Shown: positions 7,556 to 13,137 of the stretch, in pieces
How positions within the stretch are numbered: position 1 is the first letter of the stretch
How the letters are laid out: each line of letters opens with the position of its first letter
Source of the DNA: Porphyromonadaceae bacterium UBA2720
GTDB lineage: Bacteria > Bacteroidota > Bacteroidia > Bacteroidales > Muribaculaceae
NCBI GenBank assembly: GCA_002353885.1
Contig: DEKO01000047.1
Location: 1-13,137, forward strand
Direction of reading: 5' to 3'
DNA: 13,137 nt
Translations under genes and position numbers: made by a program
The notes under the pieces: generated by a model
Database searches by the model: none
The model's input: the letters and a program-made list of their open reading frames with translations, nothing else
Told to the model about the DNA's origin: nothing

Positions 7556-8167
7556 ATGCTAATCATCGGTATCGCTGGCGGAACCGGGTCAGGCAAGACC
7601 ACGGTTGTTCGCAAAATCATGGACCGTCTCCCACAGGGCGAGGTCGGTATCATCTCGCAGGACAACTATTACAAGGACTCGAGCCACATTCCCCTGGAAG
7701 AGAGGAAGAAAATCAACTTTGACGAGCCTGCCGCATTCGATTGGGACCTGCTGCTTGAGCACCTTCAGCAACTCAAGCAGGGCAAAAGCATCGAGATGCC
7801 CACCTACAGCTACATCACCAGCACCCGCCAGCCCGAGACCATACCGATGGGCCCCCACGATGTCGTGGTCATCGAGGGCATCTTGGTGCTGAGCGACGAG
7901 CGATTGCGTGACATGATGGACATCAAGGTGTTTGTCGACGCCGATGCCGACGACCGCCTGATTCGCGTCATCGCCCGCGACTGCATCGAGCGCGGCCGCA
8001 CAGCTCAAGAAGTCATTGACCGCTACCAGGGCGTGCTCAAACCCATGCACCGGCTGCACATCGAGCCGTGCAAGCGCTATGCCAACATCATCGTTCCTGA
8101 GGGCGGGCACAACGAGGTCGCCATCAACATGATCACCGACTATATCAAAGGCAAACTCTCAAAATAA
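7556..8167 (+). CDS. udk: Uridine kinase
   Basis: This 203-residue cytoplasmic enzyme phosphorylates uridine and cytidine to UMP and CMP with a nucleoside triphosphate, in pyrimidine salvage. The Walker A motif GGTGSGKT is at residues 8-15. Asp36 in SQDNYYKD is the expected catalytic base, followed by NFDEPAAFDWDLL, the substrate-binding TYSYITSTRQPETI segment, the IEGILVL strand, and the lid RDCIERGRTAQEVIDRY. Length is close to the usual 205-215. ATG at 7556 places the P-loop at the standard distance from the N-terminus. It precedes lptB by 9 bases, so the two are almost certainly co-transcribed. Confidence 0.95.
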   Translation: MLIIGIAGGTGSGKTTVVRKIMDRLPQGEVGIISQDNYYKDSSHIPLEERKKINFDEPAAFDWDLLLEHLQQLKQGKSIEMPTYSYITSTRQPETIPMGPHDVVVIEGILVLSDERLRDMMDIKVFVDADADDRLIRVIARDCIERGRTAQEVIDRYQGVLKPMHRLHIEPCKRYANIIVPEGGHNEVAINMITDYIKGKLSK

Positions 8168-8176
8168 TCGACACGC

Positions 8177-9070
8177 ATGGCCATGAAGCTACCATGGAGC
8201 AAACCCAAACCGTTGGACAAAGCCACCACCGACCAAGCGACGCCGCAGGCTGCCCAGGGTCGTAAAGCCCCCCTCAAGCCAGGCAGCAAAGAAGTGGCGG
8301 CGCGCCTTCACCAGTCGGGCGAGGAAGGCACGCTGGTGCTGTCCACCGACAGCCTGGTCAAGAAATACCGCCAGCGCACCGTGGCCAATCAAGTGTCGAT
8401 TGAGGTTCATCAGGGCGAGATTGTGGGCCTGCTGGGACCTAATGGTGCCGGCAAGACCACAACCTTCTACATGACCACCGGTCTGGTCACTCCCAACTCC
8501 GGGCGAGTCTTTCTCAACGACGTCGACATCACCAGCCTGCCCGTCTACAAGCGTGCTCAGCTGGGCATCGGCTATTTGCCTCAGGAGGCTTCGGTGTTCC
8601 GCACACTCAGTGTCGAGGACAACATCCGCACCATCCTTGAGATGACCGACACCACTCCCAGCCAGCAGCGTGACCGCCTCGAGGAGCTCATCAGCGAGTT
8701 CCACCTGCAGAAGGTGCGCAACAACTTGGGCAATCGCCTCTCGGGTGGCGAGCGGCGCCGCTGCGAGATTGCCCGTTGCTTGGCCATCAACCCGCGGTTT
8801 ATCATGCTCGATGAGCCCTTTGCCGGAGTTGACCCCATCGCTGTCGAGGACATCCAGAGCATCGTCTACAAGCTCAAGAGCAAGAACATCGGCATCCTCA
8901 TCACCGACCACAACGCGCCCGAGACATTGAGCATCACCGATCGTGCCTACCTGCTGTTTGAGGGAAAAATCCTGTTTGAAGGCACCAGCGAGCAGCTTGC
9001 GGTCAATCCTGTTGTGCGCGAGAAGTATCTGGGTTCAAACTTCGTCTTCCGCCGCAAGCACTTCGATTGA
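8177..9070 (+). CDS. lptB: LPS export ABC transporter ATPase LptB, with N-terminal extension
   Basis: LptB powers extraction of lipopolysaccharide from the inner membrane by LptFG and its transport to the surface. The ATPase core starts near residue 52 and is complete: Walker A GPNGAGKT at 87-94, [10 protein letters not shown] at 132-141 (a stretch close to that of E. coli LptB), signature LSGGERRR at 188-195, Walker B with Glu213 (FIMLDEP), D-loop AGVDP and switch His245 (ITDHN). At 297 residues it is about 50 longer than the roughly 240-residue norm. The extra part is at the N-terminus: basic, rich in Lys, Pro, Ala and Gln, and probably disordered. No ATG between residue 3 and the core offers a shorter start. 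It lies 9 bases after udk. Confidence 0.9.
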   Translation: MAMKLPWSKPKPLDKATTDQATPQAAQGRKAPLKPGSKEVAARLHQSGEEGTLVLSTDSLVKKYRQRTVANQVSIEVHQGEIVGLLGPNGAGKTTTFYMTTGLVTPNSGRVFLNDVDITSLPVYKRAQLGIGYLPQEASVFRTLSVEDNIRTILEMTDTTPSQQRDRLEELISEFHLQKVRNNLGNRLSGGERRRCEIARCLAINPRFIMLDEPFAGVDPIAVEDIQSIVYKLKSKNIGILITDHNAPETLSITDRAYLLFEGKILFEGTSEQLAVNPVVREKYLGSNFVFRRKHFD

Positions 9071-9160
9071 GCTGCCCCGCCGCTCGTCGCGCCCCTTGCT
9101 CAAACCAACGTTAAGAAAACAGTTTACAAACAACACTTTCATTATCAAACTATTTCCATT

Positions 9161-9889
9161 ATGAAAAAAATCTTTACGCTACTGCTGGCTGCAGGCATCG
9201 CCATGGCAGCCAATGCCGAGACACTGACCGTGTGCGATGGCACTGTCGAGAACGCTTATGCCCCCATGTATGGCTTGTATTATGACACCCAGGGCACCAT
9301 TTGCCAGATGATTTATCCCGAGGACATGCTCACCGAACTGCAAGGCGCAACCATCACCAAGTTGACCTTCTTTGCCCGCGATGCTTTTGCCTTCGGCGAG
9401 GGAACTCTGCAATTGGGCATGGGCGTTATCGACCAGAACGCATTCGAGTCGAATGTCGCTGTTGATGGCGCTAGCCCTGTGGCCACAGGCGCTCCAGTCG
9501 ATGGCGAGACCGAATTGGTCTTCACGCTCGACCAGCCTTTTACTTACGAAAGCGGCAACTTGCTGGTTCAGACCGAAGTCACTAAGACTGCCAGCTTCAA
9601 GACAGCCTACTTCTTTGGCACCAGCACCACGGCCAACAACTCGCTGTACCAGTACAAGTATAGCTGGAGCGACACTCCCTATGCCACCGCTCAGGCATTC
9701 TTGCCTAAGGTCGAGATTGAATACACCAAGGATGCAACCGCCATCCAGGGCATGACCGCCGACAAGACCGTGGCAGGCGTGCGCTATTACAACATGGCAG
9801 GCCAGCAGATGCGCCAGCCCAGCGGTGCCACCATTGTGGTGACGACCTACACTGATGGAACCACTAGCACTAGCAAGATTGTGAAGTAA
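9161..9889 (+). CDS. Secreted protein with T9SS-like C-terminal tail, function unknown
   Basis: A 242-residue exported protein. Residues 1-19 form a Sec signal peptide (basic MKK, hydrophobic core, ANA before Glu20). The central part (about 20-190) looks like a beta-sandwich, rich in Thr, Gly and aromatic residues, with no catalytic motif I can recognise. The last 40 residues (GVRYYNMAGQQM, then a glycine turn, ending DGTTSTSKIVK) resemble the short C-terminal sorting or anchoring tails of Bacteroidetes type IX secretion substrates (VxVYNxxGQxV, then xxxxGxYIVxxxxGxxxxxKVxx). It probably acts at the cell surface or outside. It stands alone between lptB (90 bases upstream) and a strong terminator. 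No Bacteroidetes promoter consensus is clear in the 90-base gap. Confidence 0.8.
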   Translation: MKKIFTLLLAAGIAMAANAETLTVCDGTVENAYAPMYGLYYDTQGTICQMIYPEDMLTELQGATITKLTFFARDAFAFGEGTLQLGMGVIDQNAFESNVAVDGASPVATGAPVDGETELVFTLDQPFTYESGNLLVQTEVTKTASFKTAYFFGTSTTANNSLYQYKYSWSDTPYATAQAFLPKVEIEYTKDATAIQGMTADKTVAGVRYYNMAGQQMRQPSGATIVVTTYTDGTTSTSKIVK

Positions 9890-9914
9890 CCGTCCCATCG
9901 ACAAACGCATTACA

Positions 9915-9948
9915 CATCAGGCGGCCCATGAAGGTCGCCTGATGTTTT
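9915..9948 (+). terminator. Rho-independent terminator
   Basis: CATCAGGCG (9915-9923) pairs perfectly with CGCCTGATG (9936-9944). The stem extends inward by a G-U and two G-C pairs around the loop CATGAA, and TTTT follows at 9945-9948. It lies 25 bases after the stop of the secreted-protein gene and closes that transcript. Confidence 0.85.
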
Positions 9949-10029
9949 ATTACCGCAGTGACAGGATGAAAGGTCTGTCATACTAAAATACTAATTATTG
10001 TTAAATTTCGAGCATTTCTGTCTTGTCTG

Positions 10030-10061
10030 CTTGTCTGAATGTAAAGTTTGCTTTACCTTTG
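10030..10061 (+). promoter_or_regulatory. Promoter of the four-helix membrane protein gene
   Basis: CTTG (10030-10033, one mismatch to TTTG) and TACCTTTG (10054-10061) are 20 bases apart, fitting the Bacteroidetes consensus. The start of transcription would be near 10068, giving a leader of about 33 bases before the ATG at 10101. The -7 box lies inside the inverted repeat listed next. Confidence 0.7.
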
Positions 10062-10079
10062 TTGCGTTAAACTTTACAT
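10039..10079. promoter_or_regulatory. Nested inverted repeats around the -7 box, candidate operator
   Basis: ATGTAAAGTTT (10039-10049) and AAACTTTACAT (10069-10079) are perfect 11-base inverted arms with 19 bases between them, enclosing the TACCTTTG -7 box. Inside, GTAAAG (10041-10046) also pairs with CTTTAC (10051-10056) across a 4-base loop. One left half-site therefore faces two possible right half-sites, an arrangement expected of an autoregulated operator. No candidate regulator gene is seen next to it. Confidence 0.45.
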
Positions 10080-10100
10080 CGCATCTAAAAACATTAAATT

Positions 10101-10586
10101 ATGAACAGCAATTATCTATTTCCGACAGTGTGCAAACGGGTGGGCTGGGTGCTCTTTGTGCCGTTTGCTATCATGGGTCTGATTCTGATCTTCGGCTACG
10201 AAGATTGGTTACCCGCTTTGCCTTGCAAGGTCATTGCCCTATTCAACGGCCCCGTGTGGGAAACCGAAAAGGCAGTCGGTCCGTCGCCTGTGGCGCAGAT
10301 CATCACCGACAACATGATTGAAGAGGTGATTATCATTGGTCTGGTCATTGCCCTGGGTCTAATCGCCTTTTCGCGCGAGAAAGATGAGGATGAGTTTGTC
10401 GAGCATCTGCGCGCCAAGTCACTGGTGTGGTCGCTCAAGGTCAACTTGGTTCTGATCTTGATTGCCACATTATTCTTATATGATAGCAAATTCTTGGCCT
10501 TCACCTGGATTTATTTGTTCGGCGTACCCCTGCTATTCGCCATCAAATTCGAGATTGAATTGTACCGTTTCAGACACCAGAGGTGA
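10101..10586 (+). CDS. Four-helix inner-membrane protein, function unknown
   Basis: A 161-residue membrane protein with four predicted helices near residues 14-32, 73-90, 108-127 and 131-149. The charged segment FSREKDEDEFVEHLRAKSL (90-108) before helix 3 is characteristic of a small Bacteroidetes membrane family that, as I recall it, is normally followed by a short XRE-type helix-turn-helix gene. No such partner follows here: the gene ends at 10586 and the sequence turns directly into the AT-rich mosaic. Base composition is that of the upstream chromosome. It has its own promoter with a dyad (10030-10079). The role may be signalling or stress related, but nothing in the sequence proves it. 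Confidence 0.75.
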   Translation: MNSNYLFPTVCKRVGWVLFVPFAIMGLILIFGYEDWLPALPCKVIALFNGPVWETEKAVGPSPVAQIITDNMIEEVIIIGLVIALGLIAFSREKDEDEFVEHLRAKSLVWSLKVNLVLILIATLFLYDSKFLAFTWIYLFGVPLLFAIKFEIELYRFRHQR

Positions 10587-10722
10587 CAAATTATTTTGGA
10601 ATATAGATAGCGAGCATTCAATTAATAGTTTTAATAAGAGTGAAATCGAACAATATGTTCCAAGTGGAGTTCCATGTGAAGGTGGGAATAACAATATATG
10701 GGAACAGAATGGTTTACAATAA
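10585..10722 (+). pseudogene. Probable toxin C-terminal remnant, cassette 1
   Basis: Starting right at the end of the membrane gene, one frame stays open for 45 codons and then stops at 10720-10722. It reads like real protein (DKLFWNIDSEHSINSFNKSE early, GGNNNIWEQNGLQ at the end), is far more AT-rich than the chromosome, and has no start codon of its own. It ends 10 bases before the next gene. In RHS loci the toxin tip is followed directly by its immunity gene, so I read this as the C-terminal tail of a lost toxin. The toxin class cannot be recognised from so short a piece. Confidence 0.45.
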
Positions 10723-10732
10723 AGATATGGTA

Positions 10733-11470
10733 ATGAAAAAAACAGTTATATTCTTGTTCGCATCTTTGATGCTTCAATTGAGTTGCTCACATGATGTAGT
10801 CAGTAAACATAATGCAAGCAAAACACAATTACTCCCAGTATCTCAAGAACAATACATAAGAGACAAACAACAAATTGAAAATTATGTGTTGAATAATATT
10901 GAATACTATAGGCTGCACCCTTACGACTACGACACAATTCCTATTGATTGTGCTAACTATTTTGAACCATATTCGACTTTTTATAACTTAATAAACAAAG
11001 AATATGTGAAAGCGCCTATCCCGGCTTATCAGTATTTAAAAATTTCTGTTGACACTATTGTTTATAATAGTTGTGGTTTGAAGTGTTTTATTATCTGCGG
11101 AATTGAAGAGAAAGTTATTAATTCAGAAAGTTTGATGACACGCCAACCTGGTAGGAATTTTGACGCAAAATCATTTATTGGTGTTAGAACCGATTTAAAT
11201 GACTCTTTAACCATTTATCCATTTGTAAAATATAGCATATTTGGTTATGACGATTTTAAAGAAGCTTGTAATGATTTGAAATATTTATATTTCAATAGAC
11301 TAAAGGGTGAGACTTTATCTGCAAGTCATTACAGAAGTAAAGGTTTTGAACAAAACGTAAATGACTGTGATTTTTTTGAAAAGTCTATTATTTTTCAACC
11401 ATACGATGATAGTACGTTTAACTATCAATATTGCTACCAAGATTTAATAAATTATCCATATATGAAATGA
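10733..11470 (+). CDS. Putative lipoprotein, candidate immunity protein (cassette 1)
   Basis: A 245-residue protein beginning MKKTVIF with a hydrophobic stretch ending at Cys18 (LQLSC), a plausible though imperfect lipobox, so probably a membrane-anchored periplasmic lipoprotein. The rest is soluble and rich in Tyr, Asn and Asp, with Cys residues at several positions and no family I recognise. I chose ATG 10733 because it puts the signal peptide at the N-terminus. A GTG start at 10640 would prefix 31 residues of unlikely sequence. The gene is strongly AT-rich, unlike the host genes, and lies 10 bases after the toxin-tail remnant, the position of an immunity gene in polymorphic toxin loci. Its stop (11468-11470) overlaps the ATG of the RHS fragment (ATGA at 11467-11470). 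The immunity role is inferred from context only. Confidence 0.6.
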   Translation: MKKTVIFLFASLMLQLSCSHDVVSKHNASKTQLLPVSQEQYIRDKQQIENYVLNNIEYYRLHPYDYDTIPIDCANYFEPYSTFYNLINKEYVKAPIPAYQYLKISVDTIVYNSCGLKCFIICGIEEKVINSESLMTRQPGRNFDAKSFIGVRTDLNDSLTIYPFVKYSIFGYDDFKEACNDLKYLYFNRLKGETLSASHYRSKGFEQNVNDCDFFEKSIIFQPYDDSTFNYQYCYQDLINYPYMK

Positions 11471-11862
11471 ATGCTTCTAATAGGTGGATAATGTGCCGCG
11501 GGAACGGTTTTTTACGTGAGGCACATTCTTATGAGTATGACAATAATGGCAATATCCTTTACGTTAATACATTAAGACTGAAACCCGACATGACTGCTCA
11601 ACCAGATACCGTGCAGAGGAGCCGCGAGGAGCGATTCCGCTGGGACGATGAGAACCGCCTGACGGCTCTCTCCCAAGACGGCTACGTGTCTCACTACTGG
11701 TACGATGCCGACGGTGAGCGCACGGTAAAGATGCATGGCGGCAACATGGCGGTGTTCGTCAACAGCCGCCAGGACGGACGTGTGCTGGATACGCAGCAGA
11801 CCACGACCTATTTCAGTCCTTATTTCAGCATTAAGGACAACTGTTTCGCCAAGCATCTGTAA
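11467..11862 (+). pseudogene. RHS/YD-repeat core fragment A, truncated
   Basis: An open frame of 131 codons that encodes a piece of an RHS (YD-repeat) shell protein, the cage that houses a C-terminal toxin. From about residue 17 it carries REAHSYEYDNNGNILYVNTL, then ERFRWDDENRLTALS and GYVSHYWYDADGERTVK, all typical of the last YD repeats of Bacteroidales RHS proteins, and ends SPYFSIKDNCFAKHL. It stops before the DPxG-type motif that marks the end of the core and the start of the toxin tip, and a true RHS protein would be well over 1,000 residues. It is GC-richer than the blocks on both sides. Its first 16 codons (from ATG 11467, overlapping the lipoprotein stop) look like junction sequence. 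A downstream frame (11861-11992) is one base out of register, so the two are not fused. Confidence 0.75.
11515..11684 (+). repeat. RHS direct repeat, copy A
   Basis: This 170-base block matches 12965-13137 with about 22 substitutions and one 3-base gap (AAT missing here), counted by hand. Homology begins sharply at CGTGAGGC in both copies; sequence upstream of that point is unrelated. The 3' end of the match is set only by the end of the window. Confidence 0.9.
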
Positions 11863-11992
11863 TCTAAACATTAGGGCAGAAGGGAGAATTAAAACTATAG
11901 AGGCAAATTATTATTCGATTGGTCCAATTCACGATTATAATTCCTTTTACAAAGGACTTATAATCACACGATTGGTAGAACCATTCAGTTGA
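11861..11992 (+). pseudogene. Probable toxin C-terminal remnant, cassette 2
   Basis: Immediately after the stop of RHS fragment A, a different frame is open for 43 codons (NLNIRAEGRIKTIEANYYS early, KGLIITRLVEPFS at the end) and stops at 11990-11992. It is AT-rich, lacks a start codon and lies 26 bases before the ankyrin gene, the same arrangement as in cassette 1. It reads as the end of a toxin whose body has been lost. No toxin family can be named. Confidence 0.4.
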
Positions 11993-12018
11993 TTAAAAGG
12001 AAATAAATAATCAAGGTT

Positions 12019-12798
12019 ATGAAAAATGTTTTATTGATTATGTTAATAGGGATGATGGCAATTTGTTCACATACTAAAACGATTTACGATATTAGTATTT
12101 TTGATGATACAGAAGTATCATCTTTGGCTAAATTCGTAGCCACCCAAGATACGTTTAGTATCAAACAATTTATTAAAAATCATCCTCAAATTAACATTGA
12201 TAGTCCAGATCCTTTTTTGGGTAGCAATCTGTTGATATGGTCTATATATAATGATAAGTATGAGTCCTTTCGTATGCTGTTAAATGCAGGAGCCAACCCC
12301 AACTTTGTATGCCTTAAGGATGGCGAAACGCCACTAATAAGTGCTTCGAGGTTTCTCAATGAGAAAGGGGTCGATAGCCGCTACATTTCCAATTTGCTGC
12401 AACACGGAGCAGATGGGAGTTTAATTAGCATAGATAATAGCGAAGGTCACACGATTTATAGAAGCCCAATAGTTTATGCCATAAATCATATTGAGTATAT
12501 CCGGCTTTTTGTGGAACAAGGTGGTCTGGATGTTAATTTTTCGGTAAATGGAATATCAATCGTCCAATGGGCCATAATGGAAAAAAAAATTGACGTTTTG
12601 TTCTATCTTGTTGTTGACCGTAATGCTGATATCACGGGAGTGATGAAAGAGGTGTTGGAAATTCCAGGTGAAACATGGCCAGTTACTTTGCTTATTGACG
12701 AGGTGAAACAAATGGATTTTCCTGAAAACTCTGAAGAATTATTTATGAAAAATGAAATTATTCGAAAATATAATGAGCAGGTCGCTAATGTCCGATGA
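12019..12798 (+). CDS. Exported ankyrin-repeat protein, candidate immunity protein (cassette 2)
   Basis: This 259-residue protein has a hydrophobic N-terminal signal (about 1-16; Cys16 in MMAICS could be a lipid site but Ile precedes it, so a plain Sec signal is also possible). Four ankyrin-like repeats follow near residues 68-100 (LLNAGANPNF), 101-136 (GETPLISAS then LLQHGADGSL), 147-178 and 179-210. Ankyrin proteins are a known class of immunity protein in polymorphic toxin systems and bind the toxin surface. The gene is AT-rich, 26 bases after a toxin-tail remnant and followed by more RHS-type DNA, so an immunity role is likely but not shown. It is intact, unlike the RHS pieces on either side. 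Confidence 0.7.
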   Translation: MKNVLLIMLIGMMAICSHTKTIYDISIFDDTEVSSLAKFVATQDTFSIKQFIKNHPQINIDSPDPFLGSNLLIWSIYNDKYESFRMLLNAGANPNFVCLKDGETPLISASRFLNEKGVDSRYISNLLQHGADGSLISIDNSEGHTIYRSPIVYAINHIEYIRLFVEQGGLDVNFSVNGISIVQWAIMEKKIDVLFYLVVDRNADITGVMKEVLEIPGETWPVTLLIDEVKQMDFPENSEELFMKNEIIRKYNEQVANVR

Positions 12799-12865
12799 CG
12801 GCATGTACCGCATGACGAGAAAGACCCAGGCACTGCACCAAAAAGACATTCAATTCATTGTGTGA
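12788..12865 (+). other. Short GC-richer open stretch after the ankyrin gene
   Basis: Overlapping the end of the ankyrin gene, 25 codons (ATG 12788, DDGMYRMTRKTQALHQKD, stop at 12863-12865) are open in the same frame as RHS fragment B downstream. The base composition rises back toward that of RHS DNA. It may be a scrap of another RHS module or just the junction. I do not recognise it and it may not be expressed. Confidence 0.25.
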
Positions 12866-12883
12866 CAGGGGGATTTTGTCACA
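12861..12883. repeat. Inverted repeat upstream of RHS fragment B
   Basis: TGTGACA (12861-12867) and TGTCACA (12877-12883) form a 7-base inverted repeat with a 9-base loop, followed by the palindrome AAAATATTTT (12884-12893). No run of T follows on either strand, so it is a poor terminator. It lies just upstream of the ATG at 12902 and could be a regulator site or junction feature. Confidence 0.35.
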
Positions 12884-12901
12884 AAATATTTTAGGAGTTT
12901 T

Positions 12902-13137
12902 ATGACACGCTCGAACACCAACTGCCGCACGGCACTGGTCGCGCCGACTGCTGGCGACAGCATCCGTGAGGCGCATTCTTACGAGTATGACAAAAATGGC
13001 AATATCCTTTACGTTAATAATACATTAAGATTGAAGCCTGACATGACAGCCCAATCAGATACCGTGCAGCGTACCTGTGAGGAGCGGTTCCGCTGGGATG
13101 AGGAGAACCGCCTAACGGCTCTCTCGCAGAATGGCTA
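12902..13137 (+). pseudogene. RHS/YD-repeat core fragment B, continues past window
   Basis: An open frame from ATG 12902 (AGGAG at 12893-12897, an in-frame stop at 12863) to the end of the window, 78 codons. After a non-homologous opening (MTRSNTNCRTALVAPTAGDS) it repeats fragment A: REAHSYEYDKNGNILYVNNT, then CEERFRWDEENRLTALS. No long YD array precedes it, so it is a 5'-truncated RHS core rather than the start of a full gene. It may lead into another, possibly intact, toxin tip beyond 13137. Whether it is translated cannot be judged from here. Confidence 0.65.
12965..13137 (+). repeat. RHS direct repeat, copy B
   Basis: Second copy of the block at 11515-11684, cut by the window end. Most differences fall at third codon positions, so the encoded protein is largely kept (for example Lys for Asn, Thr for Ser, Cys for Arg and Glu for Asp at a few sites). 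Confidence 0.9.

Noticed and set aside
8189..8911. Minus-strand open frame (240 codons) opposite lptB
   Set aside because: Shadow of lptB, whose motifs are complete on the + strand.
9067..9103. TTGAGC/GCTCAA hairpin after lptB as a terminator
   Set aside because: A short stem with a 25-base loop and no T run; weak compared with the clear terminator at 9915.
9179..9910. Minus-strand open frame (243 codons) opposite the secreted protein
   Set aside because: The + strand frame has a signal peptide and a recognisable C-terminal tail; the opposite frame has neither and runs almost to the terminator.
10640..10732. GTG-initiated extension of the lipoprotein gene
   Set aside because: It would bury the signal peptide 31 residues in; the overlapping frame (10585-10722) looks more like the real coding remnant.

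Overview
The window looks like a chromosomal stretch from a member of the Bacteroidales, plausibly Muribaculaceae or a relative of Prevotella. The clues are Bacteroidetes-type promoters (TTTG, about 20 bases, TAnnTTTG), a Bacteroidetes-style zinc-module clamp-loader delta' subunit, an AddB-like nuclease of the Bacteroidetes type, a secreted protein with a type IX-secretion-like C-terminal tail, and YD-repeat (RHS) fragments of the Bacteroidales kind. Genus-level placement is an inference.

Bases 1-9,900 are ordinary and densely coded. On the + strand a clear promoter (40-71) drives holB (DNA polymerase III delta') and then a large AddB-like helicase-nuclease, ending at 4301. Converging on it is a tight four-gene minus-strand unit, read 7254 to 4367: a YtfE/RIC-like di-iron hemerythrin protein, a LuxR-type regulator with a degenerate receiver, then MlaE permease and MlaF ATPase. 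Its likely promoter is at 7402-7434, with a long leader and a 14-bp dyad just after the start of transcription. The spacers inside this unit carry short arrays with a 7-base period. Divergently, udk (uridine kinase) and lptB form a + strand pair, followed by a small secreted protein and a strong hairpin terminator (9915-9948).

At 10101-10586 lies a four-helix membrane protein of a family usually paired with a helix-turn-helix regulator. Here no regulator follows. Its promoter is embedded in nested inverted repeats.

From about 10585 to the end the sequence becomes a mosaic. AT-rich blocks (about 10585-11470 and 11861-12790) alternate with GC-richer RHS core fragments (about 11490-11860 and 12902 to the end). 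Each AT-rich block has the same layout: about 43-45 codons with no start of their own, reading like the C-terminal tail of a toxin, then a stop, then an exported protein (a putative lipoprotein in the first, an ankyrin-repeat protein in the second). The two RHS fragments share a 170-base block differing at about 22 positions. This is best read as an orphan RHS tip / immunity array: toxin bodies have been lost, candidate immunity genes are kept intact, and no full-length RHS gene lies upstream inside the window. This is the most interesting part of the window.
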